Below, in pieces: positions 52,531-64,000 of a DNA stretch of 64,000 nt. Origin of the DNA: Podarcis raffonei (lineage: Eukaryota > Chordata > Lepidosauria > Squamata > Lacertidae); assembly GCF_027172205.1 (NCBI RefSeq), contig NC_070606.1:58122501-58186500 (forward strand), read 5' to 3'. A program made the translations under genes and the position numbers. The notes under the pieces are model-generated. The model had not been told where the DNA came from. It searched no databases and was given only the letters and a program-made list of their open reading frames with translations. The first letter of the stretch is position 1; each line of letters starts with the position of its first letter.

Positions 52531-52640
52531 ACCTGACAGCAGTTTTGGACAACAACTCCCATCGGCCCCAGCCAACATCAGGCTGCCCGGGCCTGATGGG
52601 AATTGTAGGCCAAAATGTATGGTGGGTGCCATCTTGGTGA
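52531..52640. repeat. Palindromic short repeat P
   Basis: GACAACAACTCCCATCGGCC and the inverse GGCCTGATGGGAATTGTAGG, CCAAAATGTATGG. Confidence 0.6.
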
Positions 52641-55099
52641 AGTGAAGTACACTGTACAATTGCAGGTTCCAAAGGTTTATCCCACAGCAGAGGGTGGCTG
52701 ATCCTGGAAGGACTCTTTACTACATACCTCAACCTAGTTCTAGTCAGAGCATTCCCCTCTGTTCTGTAGAGGGATGGAAAGGGACCTGGACAACTGCAGC
52801 TTTTAATAATTAGCTTCTGGCAGCACCAGGGCAGGATGAAAAGAACTTGGCCACTGAATGATGGGAACTGAAAGGAGGCAGAGGAACAAGAGCCCAGGGC
52901 TGGCTGAGAATCGGGTCTGAACACTGAGCCATGGGCAGGGCCTATTCCTCTGAGAGGATGACCCAATAGCCCGGTTCCCAGTTAGCCTTCAACTTGGCAG
53001 CAAGGGATATTTTGAATCCAAACATTGCACATTGCAACAGTCTGGACAGAGCGGCACACCAGACTCTGAGCGTGTTTCAAACTCTTCTGCCTCTTGATTT
53101 GTGGTTTGAGTTGAAACCAAGGCTGGAGCCTGGAATTCAAACGGGGCTCATCGGAAGCTGAGCTGTGCCTGGAAGCGATTTCCTTTGCTATGGCTAGCTG
53201 CTCTTGAAGCATGATTCAATCACAGGCTTCCACCCTCTCTAACCCAAAGCTGTGGGCAAACCAGACATTTGCATCTGTCAGGAAATAAGTGATTTGTGCA
53301 ACATTGGACCATCTGTATTACAACATGTTTTTCACACCCTTCAAGGAGCCCCTCCCCCATGTACCCCTATGAGGTTTATTTGGCTGAGAGAACCCAAGGT
53401 TACCCAGGGCTTGGCTTATGTGCCTCAGTGGGGATTTGAATCCTATCTCCACATTCACACCTTAAAGAGCAGTGAATGCTTTTTTGTTGGTTCTTTTTCG
53501 CTACACATTCCCTTGCTGTCTGTTCACACCAGCACTGGTCAGTGCCTAATTCATTTCTGCAAATGCTCACATTGGGAAGTGTGTGTGATTTCTTACCTCA
53601 TCCATAAACAGGTGTGTTTATAGGTTTGGTGCCATCTAGGCACGGTGCCTGGCTGATGTGTAGTCTTTTGTAGAGGTGTTCATGCCCTTAAAGGAAACGG
53701 ATCAGGCACATGCTGAGGGGAAAAGCCAGCATGAAGCTGCTTTGAGAAGCAATGCATCAAACGGAAGCATTCCATGAAGAAGTCCAGGATCACAACACAT
53801 TCTGGATATTGCGGTGTGAACATGTGTTAAAAAGCCAGCACTGGAGCCGCAGTAAACAGAAGTGTGAACACACCCCAAGTACCTCATTCCAGTCCAACGT
53901 CTGAGCTTAAGGCATGCTGTTTAGATCAGGCACCAGTCACTATCGACACCTAACTTCAATAGAAACTGCTGGGAACACAGAATGGTGGGGAAAGGAAAGG
54001 TGTTATCCTGGTCACAGACTGTGATGGTTGTTAAAGGTGTGCAAAATGGGTTGATAAGATGGTGCAATGTTTGTGTTTCTTGGATCTTGTCCTTAGGGAG
54101 ATATGGGAAGGACTCCAGAAACTCTACAAAGATTTCTGCACAACAAGCAAGAGCACACCAAAACACATCTGCCATAGCTGCTAGCAGCTTGATCTGCAAA
54201 CCAGTTAAACTAGAGTCCTTGGATTAATGCTGCTTGAGTCCCTTTGATCCCAAGGTGATTACAGTTAAGTGTTCCCAGTAACCAGCTTGTTAATGAGGTG
54301 GTTTGTTTCACTAAAGCACAGCTACCTTCCCAGTAGAGGCATTTCTAGAATTCTGACCCAGCCATGGGTTTGTTTGTTTTTGCATTTAAAGCAAGATATT
54401 GCAAGAGCTGAGCATTAGATCAAGCCAGAATTCCTTACTAAAGGCATTGATTAAGCAATACCAATTTTGCAAGATGTGACTTGGTTCTGATTAGTATGAA
54501 AACTTGAACTGAAGTATTATAAAGCCTATGGCTCAATGTGCAGTCCAATCTTAAACAGTACTGAGTTATGTGGGACAGATTATCTCATGTACATAGAATT
54601 CTAGCTCTTAATAAAATATGTATGTGAGAAGGTCAGGGCACATATGTGAAGAAAGGGCCTGAGCTGCCCTCCATTTCCCTAAACAATTGTCATGTGTCTC
54701 CTGTTATGCTTTCTCATATGCAAAAAAGAGGCCTATCTGACAAAAAAAACCCTTCAAAAAGCTGGGCTGCTTTTTGCAGCTTGTTCCCCTCAACACCAGA
54801 GAATCCCATTCCCTTTTCAGCTTTAGGGTTCCAAGACAATCTTATGAAGCTGACCAGCCCTGCTGTTTCTTTGAGAGTAAACTTGAACAAGGGTTGTTTT
54901 TAGGCTACAGTTAGTTCAGACTGTGCTCAGGTTTATTTTGTATTTTGTTTTGACTTCCTGCCTGTTCCCCCTCTTCCTTTATACCTTTATAAAGTTTCTT
55001 AATTTGACCACTGATGTGCGCATGGTTGCCAGCCTTAGGGTTTTAGAATCTCCATGTGCCTAGATGCTTGGTAGTCGGGCTACTGGGAATTTAGGATCG

Positions 55100-55640
55100 A
55101 ATCATAAAATCACAGAATCAGAGTTGGAAAGGACCCCAAGGGTCATCTGGTCCAACCCCCTGCAATGCAGGAATCTCAACTAAAGCACCCATGCCAGATA
55201 ACCATCCAACCTCTGCTTAAAAACCTCCAAGGAAGGAGAGTCCACCACCTTCTGAGGGAGTCTGTTCCACTGTCAAACAGCTGTTGCCATCAGAAAGTTC
55301 TTCCCAATGTTTACTCAGAATCTCCTTTCCTGTAACTTGAAGCCATTGGTTCGGGTCCTACCCTTCCGAGCAGGAGAAAACAAGCTTGCTCCATCTTCCA
55401 TGCGACAGTCCTTCAGATATTTGAAGATGGCTACCATATTTCCTCTCAGTCTCCTCTTTTCCAGGCTAAACATACTCAATTCCCTCAACTCTTCCTCATA
55501 AGGCTTGGTTTCCAGATCCTTGATCATCTTGGTCACCCTCCTCTGCACATGTTCCAGCTCGTCAATATCTTTCTTAAATTGTGGTTTCCAGAACTGGACA
55601 CAGTACTCCAGGTGTGGTCTGCCCAAGGCAAATGACACTG
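55100..55640 (-). mobile_element. CR1 LINE 3' fragment
   Basis: The minus strand encodes the end of a CR1 reverse transcriptase ([46 protein letters not shown]), then the CR1 3' UTR with the TGCAGGGGGTTGGACCAGAT block. It ends near 55100 in ATTCTGTGATTTTATGATT, the short terminal repeat type of CR1, which has no poly(A). Truncated at its 5' end. Confidence 0.88.
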
Positions 55641-57024
55641 GATAAAGAAATGGCACCCTGGTTTTGGTTCAGAAATGGACTTCTGAGATAATCAGGGCGG
55701 AACCATTTGATGCCGGAGTTTTCCCCACCTTACTTCCCAAGAGATTGGGGGATTACTCTGGCAAAGGAGGAATCCTTAGCTTGCTGCGTCCCCCTCCTTC
55801 CTGAGAAAACTCTGCTGTGAGGGAAGAGAAGGGAAAGGGAGACGCTGGGCAGGGAGAAATCAGCAGCTGTATCTTTGCCCAGTTGTTAAAGCCACATACA
55901 TGGGGACCTTTCTCACAGAAAACTGGCAGCTGAGTTCCAAGCAGTCCATCTCCAGGCGGGTGGAAGAAGAAGAGAGTGGGCGGGTGGGAGGCTTAAGAAC
56001 GGGGATCATATTCCCAGCAGCTGGGCCTGGCTTTCTCCTCGCCACTTCTCCTCTTCTCACCCCTAATTCCCACACTCCAAACATCATCCCTCCGCCCTCA
56101 CCTCCATCCTTTCTTTAATCACTCATTGAAAGGTTTATTAGGGAGGGGTTGATTTAAAGGACAGCTTGCCACCCTTCCTTCTCTGCTCCCCTCTATCAAA
56201 GCCGTTGAGAAGTCTCTCCTGCCAAGCCCATGTACTGGTCTGTGGAAGTAGGGGAAGAGTGCTTAGCAATTGAGGAAGGCACTGTGTGAATGAATGGGTG
56301 GTGCAGGCAACTGGACGGAGTCTGTTCACTGTTCTAGGCACAGAACGGTGCCAGCAAAGTCTAACTGCCAAGTGTGAGAAAGGCCAGTCAGTGACAAAGG
56401 AGCAGCTGATGCATCGGTTTCCCCACCTTGCTCTCTCCCAGCACATCCAGACCTCTAACAGCCACTAGAACCCATTCAGTTTAGCACCCCAAAGTTCCCA
56501 CCATATTCACACGTTCATGCTACCCTGCCTCCCACCTGCTCTCCTTTGGAGGGAACGAGAGGTTGCATTGCAAACTGGCACCTGGAAGCATTGATCAGGC
56601 GGTGCCACATTGTTGAGCCCCTGGCTAAGCACTGTAGTGTCTCTGGCATTTTGCTTTTGTTAAATAAGCAGCTTGTGTGTGGCAGGGACGTATTGAAGAC
56701 GGCAGCATGGTACTCTAGCCCTGTGGTGGGCAGACATCGTGAAGGGTGTTCACTGTGCTGAGCACCTTGGAGGAAATGAAGGTTTAAAATATGTTATGTT
56801 TCAGCATGTGATGAATTCTGCAAAGAGCTGCCCGATCCACATTCCCAGCATACCAATTTTGTTGCATTAATTAAGCCTCACTGTTATGGTTTGGAATTTG
56901 GGGCCATATTTAGAATACGCAAACACTCACAAGCCTGAGTGATTTGCCCTTTTGTGTTTTAAAATAGAAGCATATTGCATACCAAGCAAAATACGGTAAT
57001 GATCCTGAATGTGTTAACCGGAGC

Positions 57025-57255
57025 TGGAAACACAACAAAAAGGATGCTAGTCAGTCCACAAAAAAGAAAAAATGAGAGTCTTTGTAAACTCTGAATCCCA
57101 TAGGTTTAGGAGTCATGTGTCATTTCCCACCCTGCACCCCCTCACCTCCTCACACCCACGCTCTTCACCTCCAGCTGGGTGCAGACCAGACATCCTAATT
57201 CATTACCCTAATTAACTATGATCACTTCTTCTCATTATGCTGAATTATTAATACT
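57025..57255 (+). repeat. 231-bp direct repeat, left copy (long target-site duplication)
   Basis: From tggaaacacaac to attattaatact. It matches 58749-58979 base for base as far as I can compare by eye, and brackets the L1 fragment exactly. Confidence 0.9.
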
Positions 57256-58432
57256 AACGGATGCAAAGGAAAGAGGCGGATTTGCCCTGCCGGACCTTAA
57301 ACTTTATTATGAATCAGCAGCTTTCTGCTGGTTGAAAGAATGGCTACTTCTTGAAAACACAGACATTTTGGATTTGGAAGGGTTCAATAATGTATTTGGA
57401 TGGCATGCATATCTGTGGTATGATAAGGTCAAAGCGCATAAAGCATTTAAAAACCATATTGTTAGGAAAGCATTGTTTAATGTTTGGATAAGGTATAAAG
57501 ACTTATTGGAAAATAAAACCCCAAGGTGGCTGTCACCGATGGAAGCGAAAGCTCAGAAAAAGCTCAATATGGAGGCTAAATGGCCGAAATATTGGGAAAT
57601 TTTGGAACAAGATGGAGATAGATTAAAATTGCAGAGTTTTGAGAAATTAAAGAATAAAGTGCGAGATTGGCTCCATTATTATCAGATAATGGAGGCATAC
57701 AATCTGGACAAGAAAATTGGCTTCCAGGTGGAGAAATCAAAATTAGAAACAGAATTGCTAGATCCCAAAACTAAGACACTTTCAAGAATGTATAACTTGC
57801 TGTTAAAATGGAATACGCAGGATGAAACGGTTAAATCTGCAATGATTAAATGGGCACAAGATGTTGGACATGACATAATGTTTGCTGACTGGGAACAGTT
57901 GTGGACCACAGGTATGAAATTTACGGCATGTAGTGCCTTGAGAGAGAATATTATGAAAATGATTTATAGGTGGTACATGACCCCGGTCAAGCTTGCGAAA
58001 ATTTATCATTTGCCCGATAACAAATGCTGGAAATGTAAAGAAAATGAAGGCACATTCTTTCACCTTTGGTGGACGTGCCCTAGGATTAAGGTCTTCTGGG
58101 AGACGATATATAATGAATTGAAAAAAATATTTAAATATACTTTCTTGAAGAAACCAGAGGCCTTTCTCCTGGGCATAGTTGACCAATCGGTGTTAAAGAA
58201 GGATAGAACTTTCTTTATGTATGCCACAACAGCAGCAAGAATACTTATTGCAAAACATTGGAAGACACAAGATTTACCCACTTTGGAAGAATGGCAGATG
58301 AAGGTGATGGACTATATGGAATTGGCGGAAATGACCGGCAGGATCCGAGACCAGAGGGAAGAGTTAGTGGAAGAAGATTGGAAGAAATTTAAAGAGTATC
58401 TACAGAAATATTGTAAAATTAATGAATTTTAG
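57218..58432 (+). pseudogene. L1 ORF2 C-terminal fragment (404-codon open frame)
   Basis: GGFALPDLKLYYESAAFCWL is the typical L1 motif after the reverse transcriptase domain. The C-terminal cysteine/histidine motif is present (CWKCKENEGTFFHLWWTCP). Endonuclease and RT domains are absent through 5' truncation. The first 12-13 codons, including the ATG at 57218, lie in the duplicated host flank and not in the L1. Confidence 0.85.
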
Positions 58433-58748
58433 AATAATGTTGGATTAAAATTAAAGAGATTTCTAGCTGTAATGGGTTAAAAGAATATGAAAAAAAAAAG
58501 GGGATTATAAAAGTAAAATATTAGGAATGTAACAATCTAAGAATAATGATTTGGGTAATAAAGAGGGAAACAAATTGCTGAGTTAACAAAGGGAATTGGA
58601 ATACAAAAAAGAGAGGTATGAGGAGGTCCAAGAAACAAGTAAATGGAAATTAATGTGATGGAAAGATCTTATTTTTCCTTTTTTCTTTTTTGTTTGCTTT
58701 TATTTTTTGTAATGTAAAAATCTTAATAAAAATCTTATGAAAAAAAAA
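57256..58748 (+). mobile_element. 5'-truncated L1 LINE
   Basis: Contains the C-terminal part of L1 ORF2 (57256-58432), a 3' UTR and a terminal AATAAAAATCTTATG followed by an A-run. It is flanked by identical 231-bp direct repeats at 57025-57255 and 58749-58979. The reading frame is unbroken, and the flanking repeats look identical by eye, so the insertion is probably recent. Confidence 0.88.
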
Positions 58749-58979
58749 TGGAAACACAACAAAAAGGATGCTAGTCAGTCCACAAAAAAGAAAAAATGAG
58801 AGTCTTTGTAAACTCTGAATCCCATAGGTTTAGGAGTCATGTGTCATTTCCCACCCTGCACCCCCTCACCTCCTCACACCCACGCTCTTCACCTCCAGCT
58901 GGGTGCAGACCAGACATCCTAATTCATTACCCTAATTAACTATGATCACTTCTTCTCATTATGCTGAATTATTAATACT
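58749..58979 (+). repeat. 231-bp direct repeat, right copy (long target-site duplication)
   Basis: Starts directly after the L1 A-tail and ends where unique sequence (ttggaaaatt) resumes. Partner of 57025-57255 at an offset of 1724. Confidence 0.9.
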
Positions 58980-59312
58980 TTGGAAAATTAATTATAACTT
59001 TCGTTTTTCTCCCACTGGTGTCTTTCTCGTTCTAATGGAAGCCATGAGGCCAGTGATCTCTCATGATCAAGGGACAAAATAGCATTGCTCTTAACTCTGG
59101 AGACCTGTGTGTCTGTGCCAGAATATTGTCGCTGTGGTGGGCAGTTTTATTGCTTGTTATTTTAATTACATATAACAGGCTGATATAAATTTCTGAGTTT
59201 CTTAAATATTCTGACAAGGATGCTTAGTCACAATATTTAATAATTCCCATACATTGGTTTAACCCCCTCCCCCCAATCTTCTTCTCTGGATTATTGCACA
59301 CTTTAGATTGAT

Positions 59313-59484
59313 AATGGAAGGGCTATAGCTCACGTGTTGCATGCAAAGGGTCCTGTGTACAAGCACCAGGGAGGGCTTGGAAACACTCGTGACTTAAACC
59401 CTGGAGAGATGCTGCAGTCTAGTAGACAATACTAAGCAAGATGGTTGGCTACTGGATAGAGCAGCTTCCTACATTCCTGTGAAG
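59313..59484 (+). mobile_element. tRNA-derived SINE (degenerate)
   Basis: tRNA-like head (GGGCTATAGCTCACGTGTTG, CATGCAAAGGGTCC) followed by AAACCCTGGAGAGATGCTGC, TAGACAATACTAAGCAAGAT and GAGCAGCTTCCTACATTCCT. Confidence 0.65.
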
Positions 59485-59667
59485 ATGCTAGTTTTTGTTG
59501 TGTTGCCCTGCGTCAAACTGTGGGCTTAAATCAAGCAGTCAACCACAGAGAAGTAATACCTTTAATAAAAGAAAGAAGATATCGTACCACACACAGAGAG
59601 CTGGCTCAGCTGTTTTCAGTTTTCAAGTAAGAGCTTATCCTGTTGAGGAATAGGGCTTGCACATCCC

Positions 59668-59745
59668 AAAGGCATCTGGTTGACCATTATGAAAACAGGA
59701 TGCTGGACCACTGGCTTAATCCAGTGGTCTGTCTAAAGTCCCTTT
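59668..59745 (+). repeat. Fragment of the same SINE-like repeat as 8140-8335
   Basis: Shares GGCATCTGGTTGACCA and ACAGGATGCTGGACCA with the typical end of that repeat. Confidence 0.5.
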
Positions 59746-59897
59746 TACATCTCAGCACAATTGTACAACTGCTTCAGTTTTTTAAGTATGGGGGTTGGGG
59801 TGGGAATGACCACTCAACCATGAACACCACTTTAGTAGCTGTGGGTCTCAGCTTGGCTTTCTCCACAGGATTGTGGTGCAAATAAAGTGTAATAACC

Positions 59898-60271
59898 CAG
59901 GGGTTCCTCAAACTGTGGTCCACGGGCTGATTTTGATACAGATGGTATGTAGCAGATCTATGGACTTGTGGTTTTAAGACAGGAGACAGCACTCCCATCA
60001 CATTAAACATGTGATTTTTAATTGAATTGGCATTGCTTCTTTTCTTTCTTATATTGTACGCATTGCCATTTTAATTCTATGGAATGCAAACTGTAATATG
60101 GTAACATACAACATATATGAAATGAAATGAACAATAAACCTACAATTAAAAACCATACAGTGCACTGCAATTGCTACAACATGCAGCAAAATCATTACCG
60201 TATATCATCCGCCAAGACCCTCAGCAATTTTTCAAGTGGTCCGTGGAGAGAAAAACGTTTGGGAACTGCTG
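59898..60271 (+). mobile_element. hAT-like MITE
   Basis: The inverted ends CAGGGGTTCCTCAAACTGTG and ACGTTTGGGAACTGCTG continue as GTGGTCCACGG / GTGGTCCGTGG. The flanks TAATAACC (59890-59897) and GAGTAACC (60272-60279) match in six of eight bases, fitting an aged 8-bp duplication. Confidence 0.7.
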
Positions 60272-60958
60272 GAGTAACCTCACGTATGCAATCCTGAGTT
60301 CCTAAGAAGGAGAGCAAGATACAAAGTGACGGAAATAAAACAGAAGCCGGCAGCCGGCCAGTTGAAAACTGAATGTGCATTCTAGTCAATGATGTTTTTG
60401 TGCTCATGCCAGAAGGCAGGGAGAAATGAAAAAAGAGTTCTGGGGATGGAGTCTTGTCCAGAGTAGGGGGATACAGCCTTAGTGTCTTAGACCCAACTCC
60501 CTTGCTTGCTTTGTGATTGATCAGGCCCTGCATAAACTGGGTTTTGTGTTTTGGATTCACTGAGGGAAGTGACAGTGACATTGGAGGGAACATGTCCCTC
60601 TCTGCTTTGATGCTGCCTCAGCATTCCCAAAAAAGCAGTGCACTGTTTAAATATTCAACATCTAGGTTGAAATATTAAACATTCTGACTCTTCTTCCACA
60701 GTGGGAGGCTGGACACAGTGAAAGTGGAGACAGGGCATTGCGCCAGACGGTGTCTTCTTGATGGAACTGTCTGGCTCTACTCAAACAGACTTGACACACA
60801 GGGGCTTAGTCCCCCAAACGGAAGGCTGTCTGAGGGGCACGAAAGCAGTTCTAAAGTACTCGGAGGAAGGTTGAATGTTCTCAGTCAAGAAACAGAAGGC
60901 CTATCCTTCTTGCACACTTGGACAAGCACCAATTCAAGTGACCGCTTGGAAAGGAAAT

Positions 60959-61056
<98 letters not shown>
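60959..61056 (+). repeat. (TG)n(AG)n(AAAG)n compound microsatellite
   Basis: Three consecutive blocks: TG to 60982, AG to 61020, AAAG to 61056. They create spurious open frames. Confidence 0.92.
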
Positions 61057-61057
<1 letters not shown>

Positions 61058-61664
61058 GTAGTTTAAGAGGCATACTCTGCCATCCGCTGAGAAACAGCAA
61101 AAGATTCAGGGGTACATTTTCTGATTTTGCAGTGCAGTGCTGAAAGGGCAATACTTAGATTTGGGTCTCAGGTGAAAATTGTTTACGTGAGATGCCTGAC
61201 TCAGATGCTGGTAAAGTCCAGATGTCTGGAGACTTCTTGTGGTTACCAAGTGCCAGGGGGAGAAACACACATTTTACATACTCTTCTTTATTGCTCCAAA
61301 ACATCTTCTTCCCTATAGATGTTTCTTGTTTTTGTTTTTTTTTAAAGATCTCACATAGTCAAGCATTTGTGATCAGCTAGGTGTGTTCCATGTGAGAACT
61401 AATATTCAACCAAAGCAAGGCAATGAGAGATTATGCATAATGAGTCTTCTTATAAGAATTCTCAGATCTCAAATATAAAATAAATATTTATAAATGCACA
61501 CATATCTAAATATATAAACCATGTGTCTGAAATAGTACAGGAGAGCAATGCTAAAGCCATTTTTACTCTCCCAGGGACCTCAAATATTCCTCTGCAGTAA
61601 GTCAGACAAATGAGGAAAGCTTTCCCATTGTCTTTTTGGTTACAAATCCTGTCATAAGGGTGTA

Positions 61665-61909
61665 CAGTGGTACCTCAGGTTACAGACGCTTCAGGTTACA
61701 GACGCTTCAGGTTACAGACTCTGCTAACCTAGAAATAGTACCTCGGGTTAAGAACTTTGCTTCAGGATGAGAACAGAAATCGTGCGGCGGCGGCGGCATG
61801 GCAGCAGCGGGAGGCCCCATTAGCTAAAGTGGTACCTCAGGTTAAGAACAGCTTCAGGTTAAGAATGGACCTCCAGAACGAATTAAGTTCTTATCCCGTG
61901 GTACCACTG
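61665..61909 (-). mobile_element. Tc1/mariner-like MITE, family A copy 4, inverted
   Basis: Same family in the opposite orientation, with TA flanks at 61663-61664 and 61910-61911. The left end carries extra tandem copies of a CAGGTTACAGACGCTT unit, and the core has a CGG run. Confidence 0.87.
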
Positions 61910-64000
61910 TATTTGTGTACGAATAGGGTGAGCATGTGACCTGGATTCAGGAACTAAAGTATTAACCATCACAAAAGAATGGCCAGGCTGCCCAGGTAAT
62001 GCTACAAGCGACCATTATCAGGTATCCTGACAGACAGGATTTATGCTGTAGACCACCTCCTATGATGTATGTATGATGATTTTAGGGTGGTCTTTGGCTA
62101 AGAGACTTGGGTGATATCAAAAGTCTTTAAAGGTTCCTGCACACTTTTGTTCTGGGTCTCTTCCTCCTTGCAAAGAGGGGAGGGAACTTTGTTGTAACAG
62201 AAAAAGAAGTATCTGCCTTCCTTCCCACTGGATCCTGCCTCCATCCATTCTTCTCTGGCCGATGACGGATTTAGGGGGACTCCGAGTCCCATGGGGAGTT
62301 GGGCAGCAAAAGCCAAACCCCAATTTTCACATGAATTTAGCATTAATTAATTTCAGGAGATTTGAAGAAATAACCTGCATCGGACAAGCCTGTTTTGCTG
62401 AAAAAGGGACTAAGTGTTTAGACTGTCAGACACAGGTATTAAAAAAGTAGTCCCAGTCTCTTGGTTTTGCCTTCTGGCTTTTATTCTGTATTTTCAGGCC
62501 TTTCCCCACAGCAATAAAAGATACAAGAAAAGGTGGTCATGATTTAATCATCTGACTCTGGAGAGTGTTGCTTGATGTTGGATCTGTCAGGGCCTGGTTG
62601 ATGGAACAGGGCAGCCTAATTTGCAGTTCGCTGAAGAGTCAGTGTGCCTAGATTTTCACCTTTGTAGAACTGCCAAATTCCAGGTTATTATAGGCTGCCT
62701 CCTTACCTTGTCCTGCTGCCTTCTCCAGATGCTTTTGTTCATATCCTAAAGTCATGATGACATAGTCATTACATATTCTAGTGAGAGACCAGCAAGCAGC
62801 ATACCGGTATTCCACCCCAAAGGTGACACATTTTCTGTATACGTAAAACTTGAAATTACACTTTGATTAAACCATAAGTGAGTTAATCTGTTGCCTTACA
62901 GAATAGGTTGTTATTTAAAACTAATATAAAGGTAGGAAGAAAAAAGTTAGGGTGGTGGATGAGTGCACAACATACTTGTCAACTTTTGCAAATCCTAAGG
63001 AGATAATATTTAGATTTGTTCCACTCATGCTGGTTTTTTGTTGCATTGGTCCCCCACCCTTTTCTCTAAGAAGGTTTGGAGAACATGCATGGATTATTCC
63101 ACTTTCACACAACAACCCTGTAAGGTAGGTTAAGTAAGCTGAGAGATAAGTGACTTGACACTCAATGACTTTTTTGGGATGACTTGGAATTTGAAACTTG
63201 GTTTTACCTCACTTTACCCCTGTCCCATGACCCACACTTGTTGACCAGACCTCAGTTAAGAAACACACACTAAAGGTCTATTGTTCAGCTCTTTTTTTGT
63301 AATCTTAAGTGACTTGTAGCTGACCTTTTGCAAAATTCAGCTTGTTTAACTATCCAGCTTGCTCTATTACCAAACTGTTCTTATTCCCTCAGTGCAAGGA
63401 CAGTTCAGCAGTGGCCCAAATTGCCTACGGAGACTGTGGTATCTTGTTCTTTGGGAGTTTCAAAGAAAGAGGATCTGCATATACCGGTACTTGTCAGAGC
63501 AGTTGTAGGAATTCTTGCCTAAGAACAGGACATTGAACTAGATGGCCTTTCTTCTCTGCGTTTCCCCCCTTGTCTGATTTATGTAATTGTTATGTTACTT
63601 TACAGAGTAACAAAAGGAGAAAAAGAGGACGCTGTCTCAAGGAATTTACAATATAAACACTGGGCATGTGAAGGAATTGGACTCTTCATAAAAATAAAAA
63701 ATAACAAGTTTGGATTGAGAATTGTGGGGTTAATTTGCTCCCTCTAGCCAACCTTGTCCAGCAGGTAAACACTTCTTTATTTATTTAACAAAAATTATAT
63801 ATCACTTGATTGTAATAAAGCCTCTAAGTGGTTTACAAGAAACATTATCAATAAAAACAGCTAAAATAAGTGCTTACTATACTTAAAGGGATTTTCTCCA
63901 AAGCAAGCTAGTATTCTTGCTGCCCCCCAAAAAAACCCTACTGCCCAGGACACATACACCCCTTTGCCCCCCCCCCCCCAATCAGGCACTGCTTGGGTTA

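Larger units (their letters stand above)
49776..55099. other. Intergenic DNA downstream of TWNK
   Basis: Holds several P repeats and the TAA microsatellite. No exon of LZTS2 or any other known gene was recognised. Confidence 0.5.
58980..64000. other. Intergenic DNA at the window end
   Basis: Holds a SINE, a hAT-like MITE, MITE family A copy 4, the compound microsatellite and a repeat tail near 63780-63850. No gene was recognised. Confidence 0.5.

Noticed and set aside
52526-52966. 146-codon minus-strand frame downstream of TWNK
   Set aside because: It overlaps a P repeat and shows no recognisable domain.
60718-61143. 141-codon frame with Cys-Val and Glu-Arg repeats
   Set aside because: It is produced by reading through the TG/AG/AAAG microsatellite.
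1-64000. Endogenous retrovirus or LTR element
   Set aside because: I found no pair of long terminal repeats, no primer-binding context and no gag, pol or env-like protein. The long direct repeats at 57025 and 58749 enclose an L1 and are host-derived.

Overview
This window is vertebrate nuclear DNA, most likely from a squamate reptile. The genes are split by GT-AG introns. The spacers are full of lizard-type repeats: tRNA-derived Sauria-type SINEs, CR1 and L1 LINEs, hAT and Tc1/mariner-like MITEs, and palindromic short repeats. A lacertid-like lizard is my best guess, but the species cannot be fixed from the sequence alone.

Three conserved genes are present in the order known from human 10q24: SEMA4G (+), MRPL43 (-) and TWNK (+). 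SEMA4G covers 9192-34212 as 13 coding exons, which encode the sema propeller, PSI, Ig, membrane and cytoplasmic parts. Its signal-peptide exon was not found and probably lies before the window. MRPL43 (43322 down to 40591) has three coding exons that join into a complete 155-residue mitochondrial large-subunit ribosomal protein. TWNK (44234-48582) has five exons that join into a complete 676-residue mitochondrial replicative helicase. MRPL43 and TWNK are divergent, with start codons about 0.9 kb apart across a GC-rich spacer that looks like a shared promoter. Both products act in mitochondria: one in translation, the other in mtDNA replication. SEMA4G is an unrelated guidance receptor/ligand of the cell surface.

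Layout: 1-9191 is repeat-rich DNA upstream of the first visible SEMA4G exon and includes a 2-kb L1-dependent non-autonomous element. 9192-34212 is SEMA4G. 34213-40590 is the spacer between the convergent 3' ends of SEMA4G and MRPL43. 40591-43322 is MRPL43. 43323-44233 is the bidirectional promoter. 44234 to about 49.8 kb is TWNK with its 3' UTR. 49.8-64 kb is intergenic, with a CR1, a 5'-truncated L1 flanked by 231-bp direct repeats, MITEs and microsatellites. LZTS2, the next gene in mammals, was not recognised.

I found no previously undescribed gene system. The most noteworthy structures are the 231-bp duplication around the L1, the ORF1-only L1-type element that shares a 3'-UTR motif with that L1, the pair of SINEs inserted into one target, a degenerate hammerhead-like palindrome, and the motif layout of the shared promoter. 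No retroviral or other capsid-bearing element was recognised.
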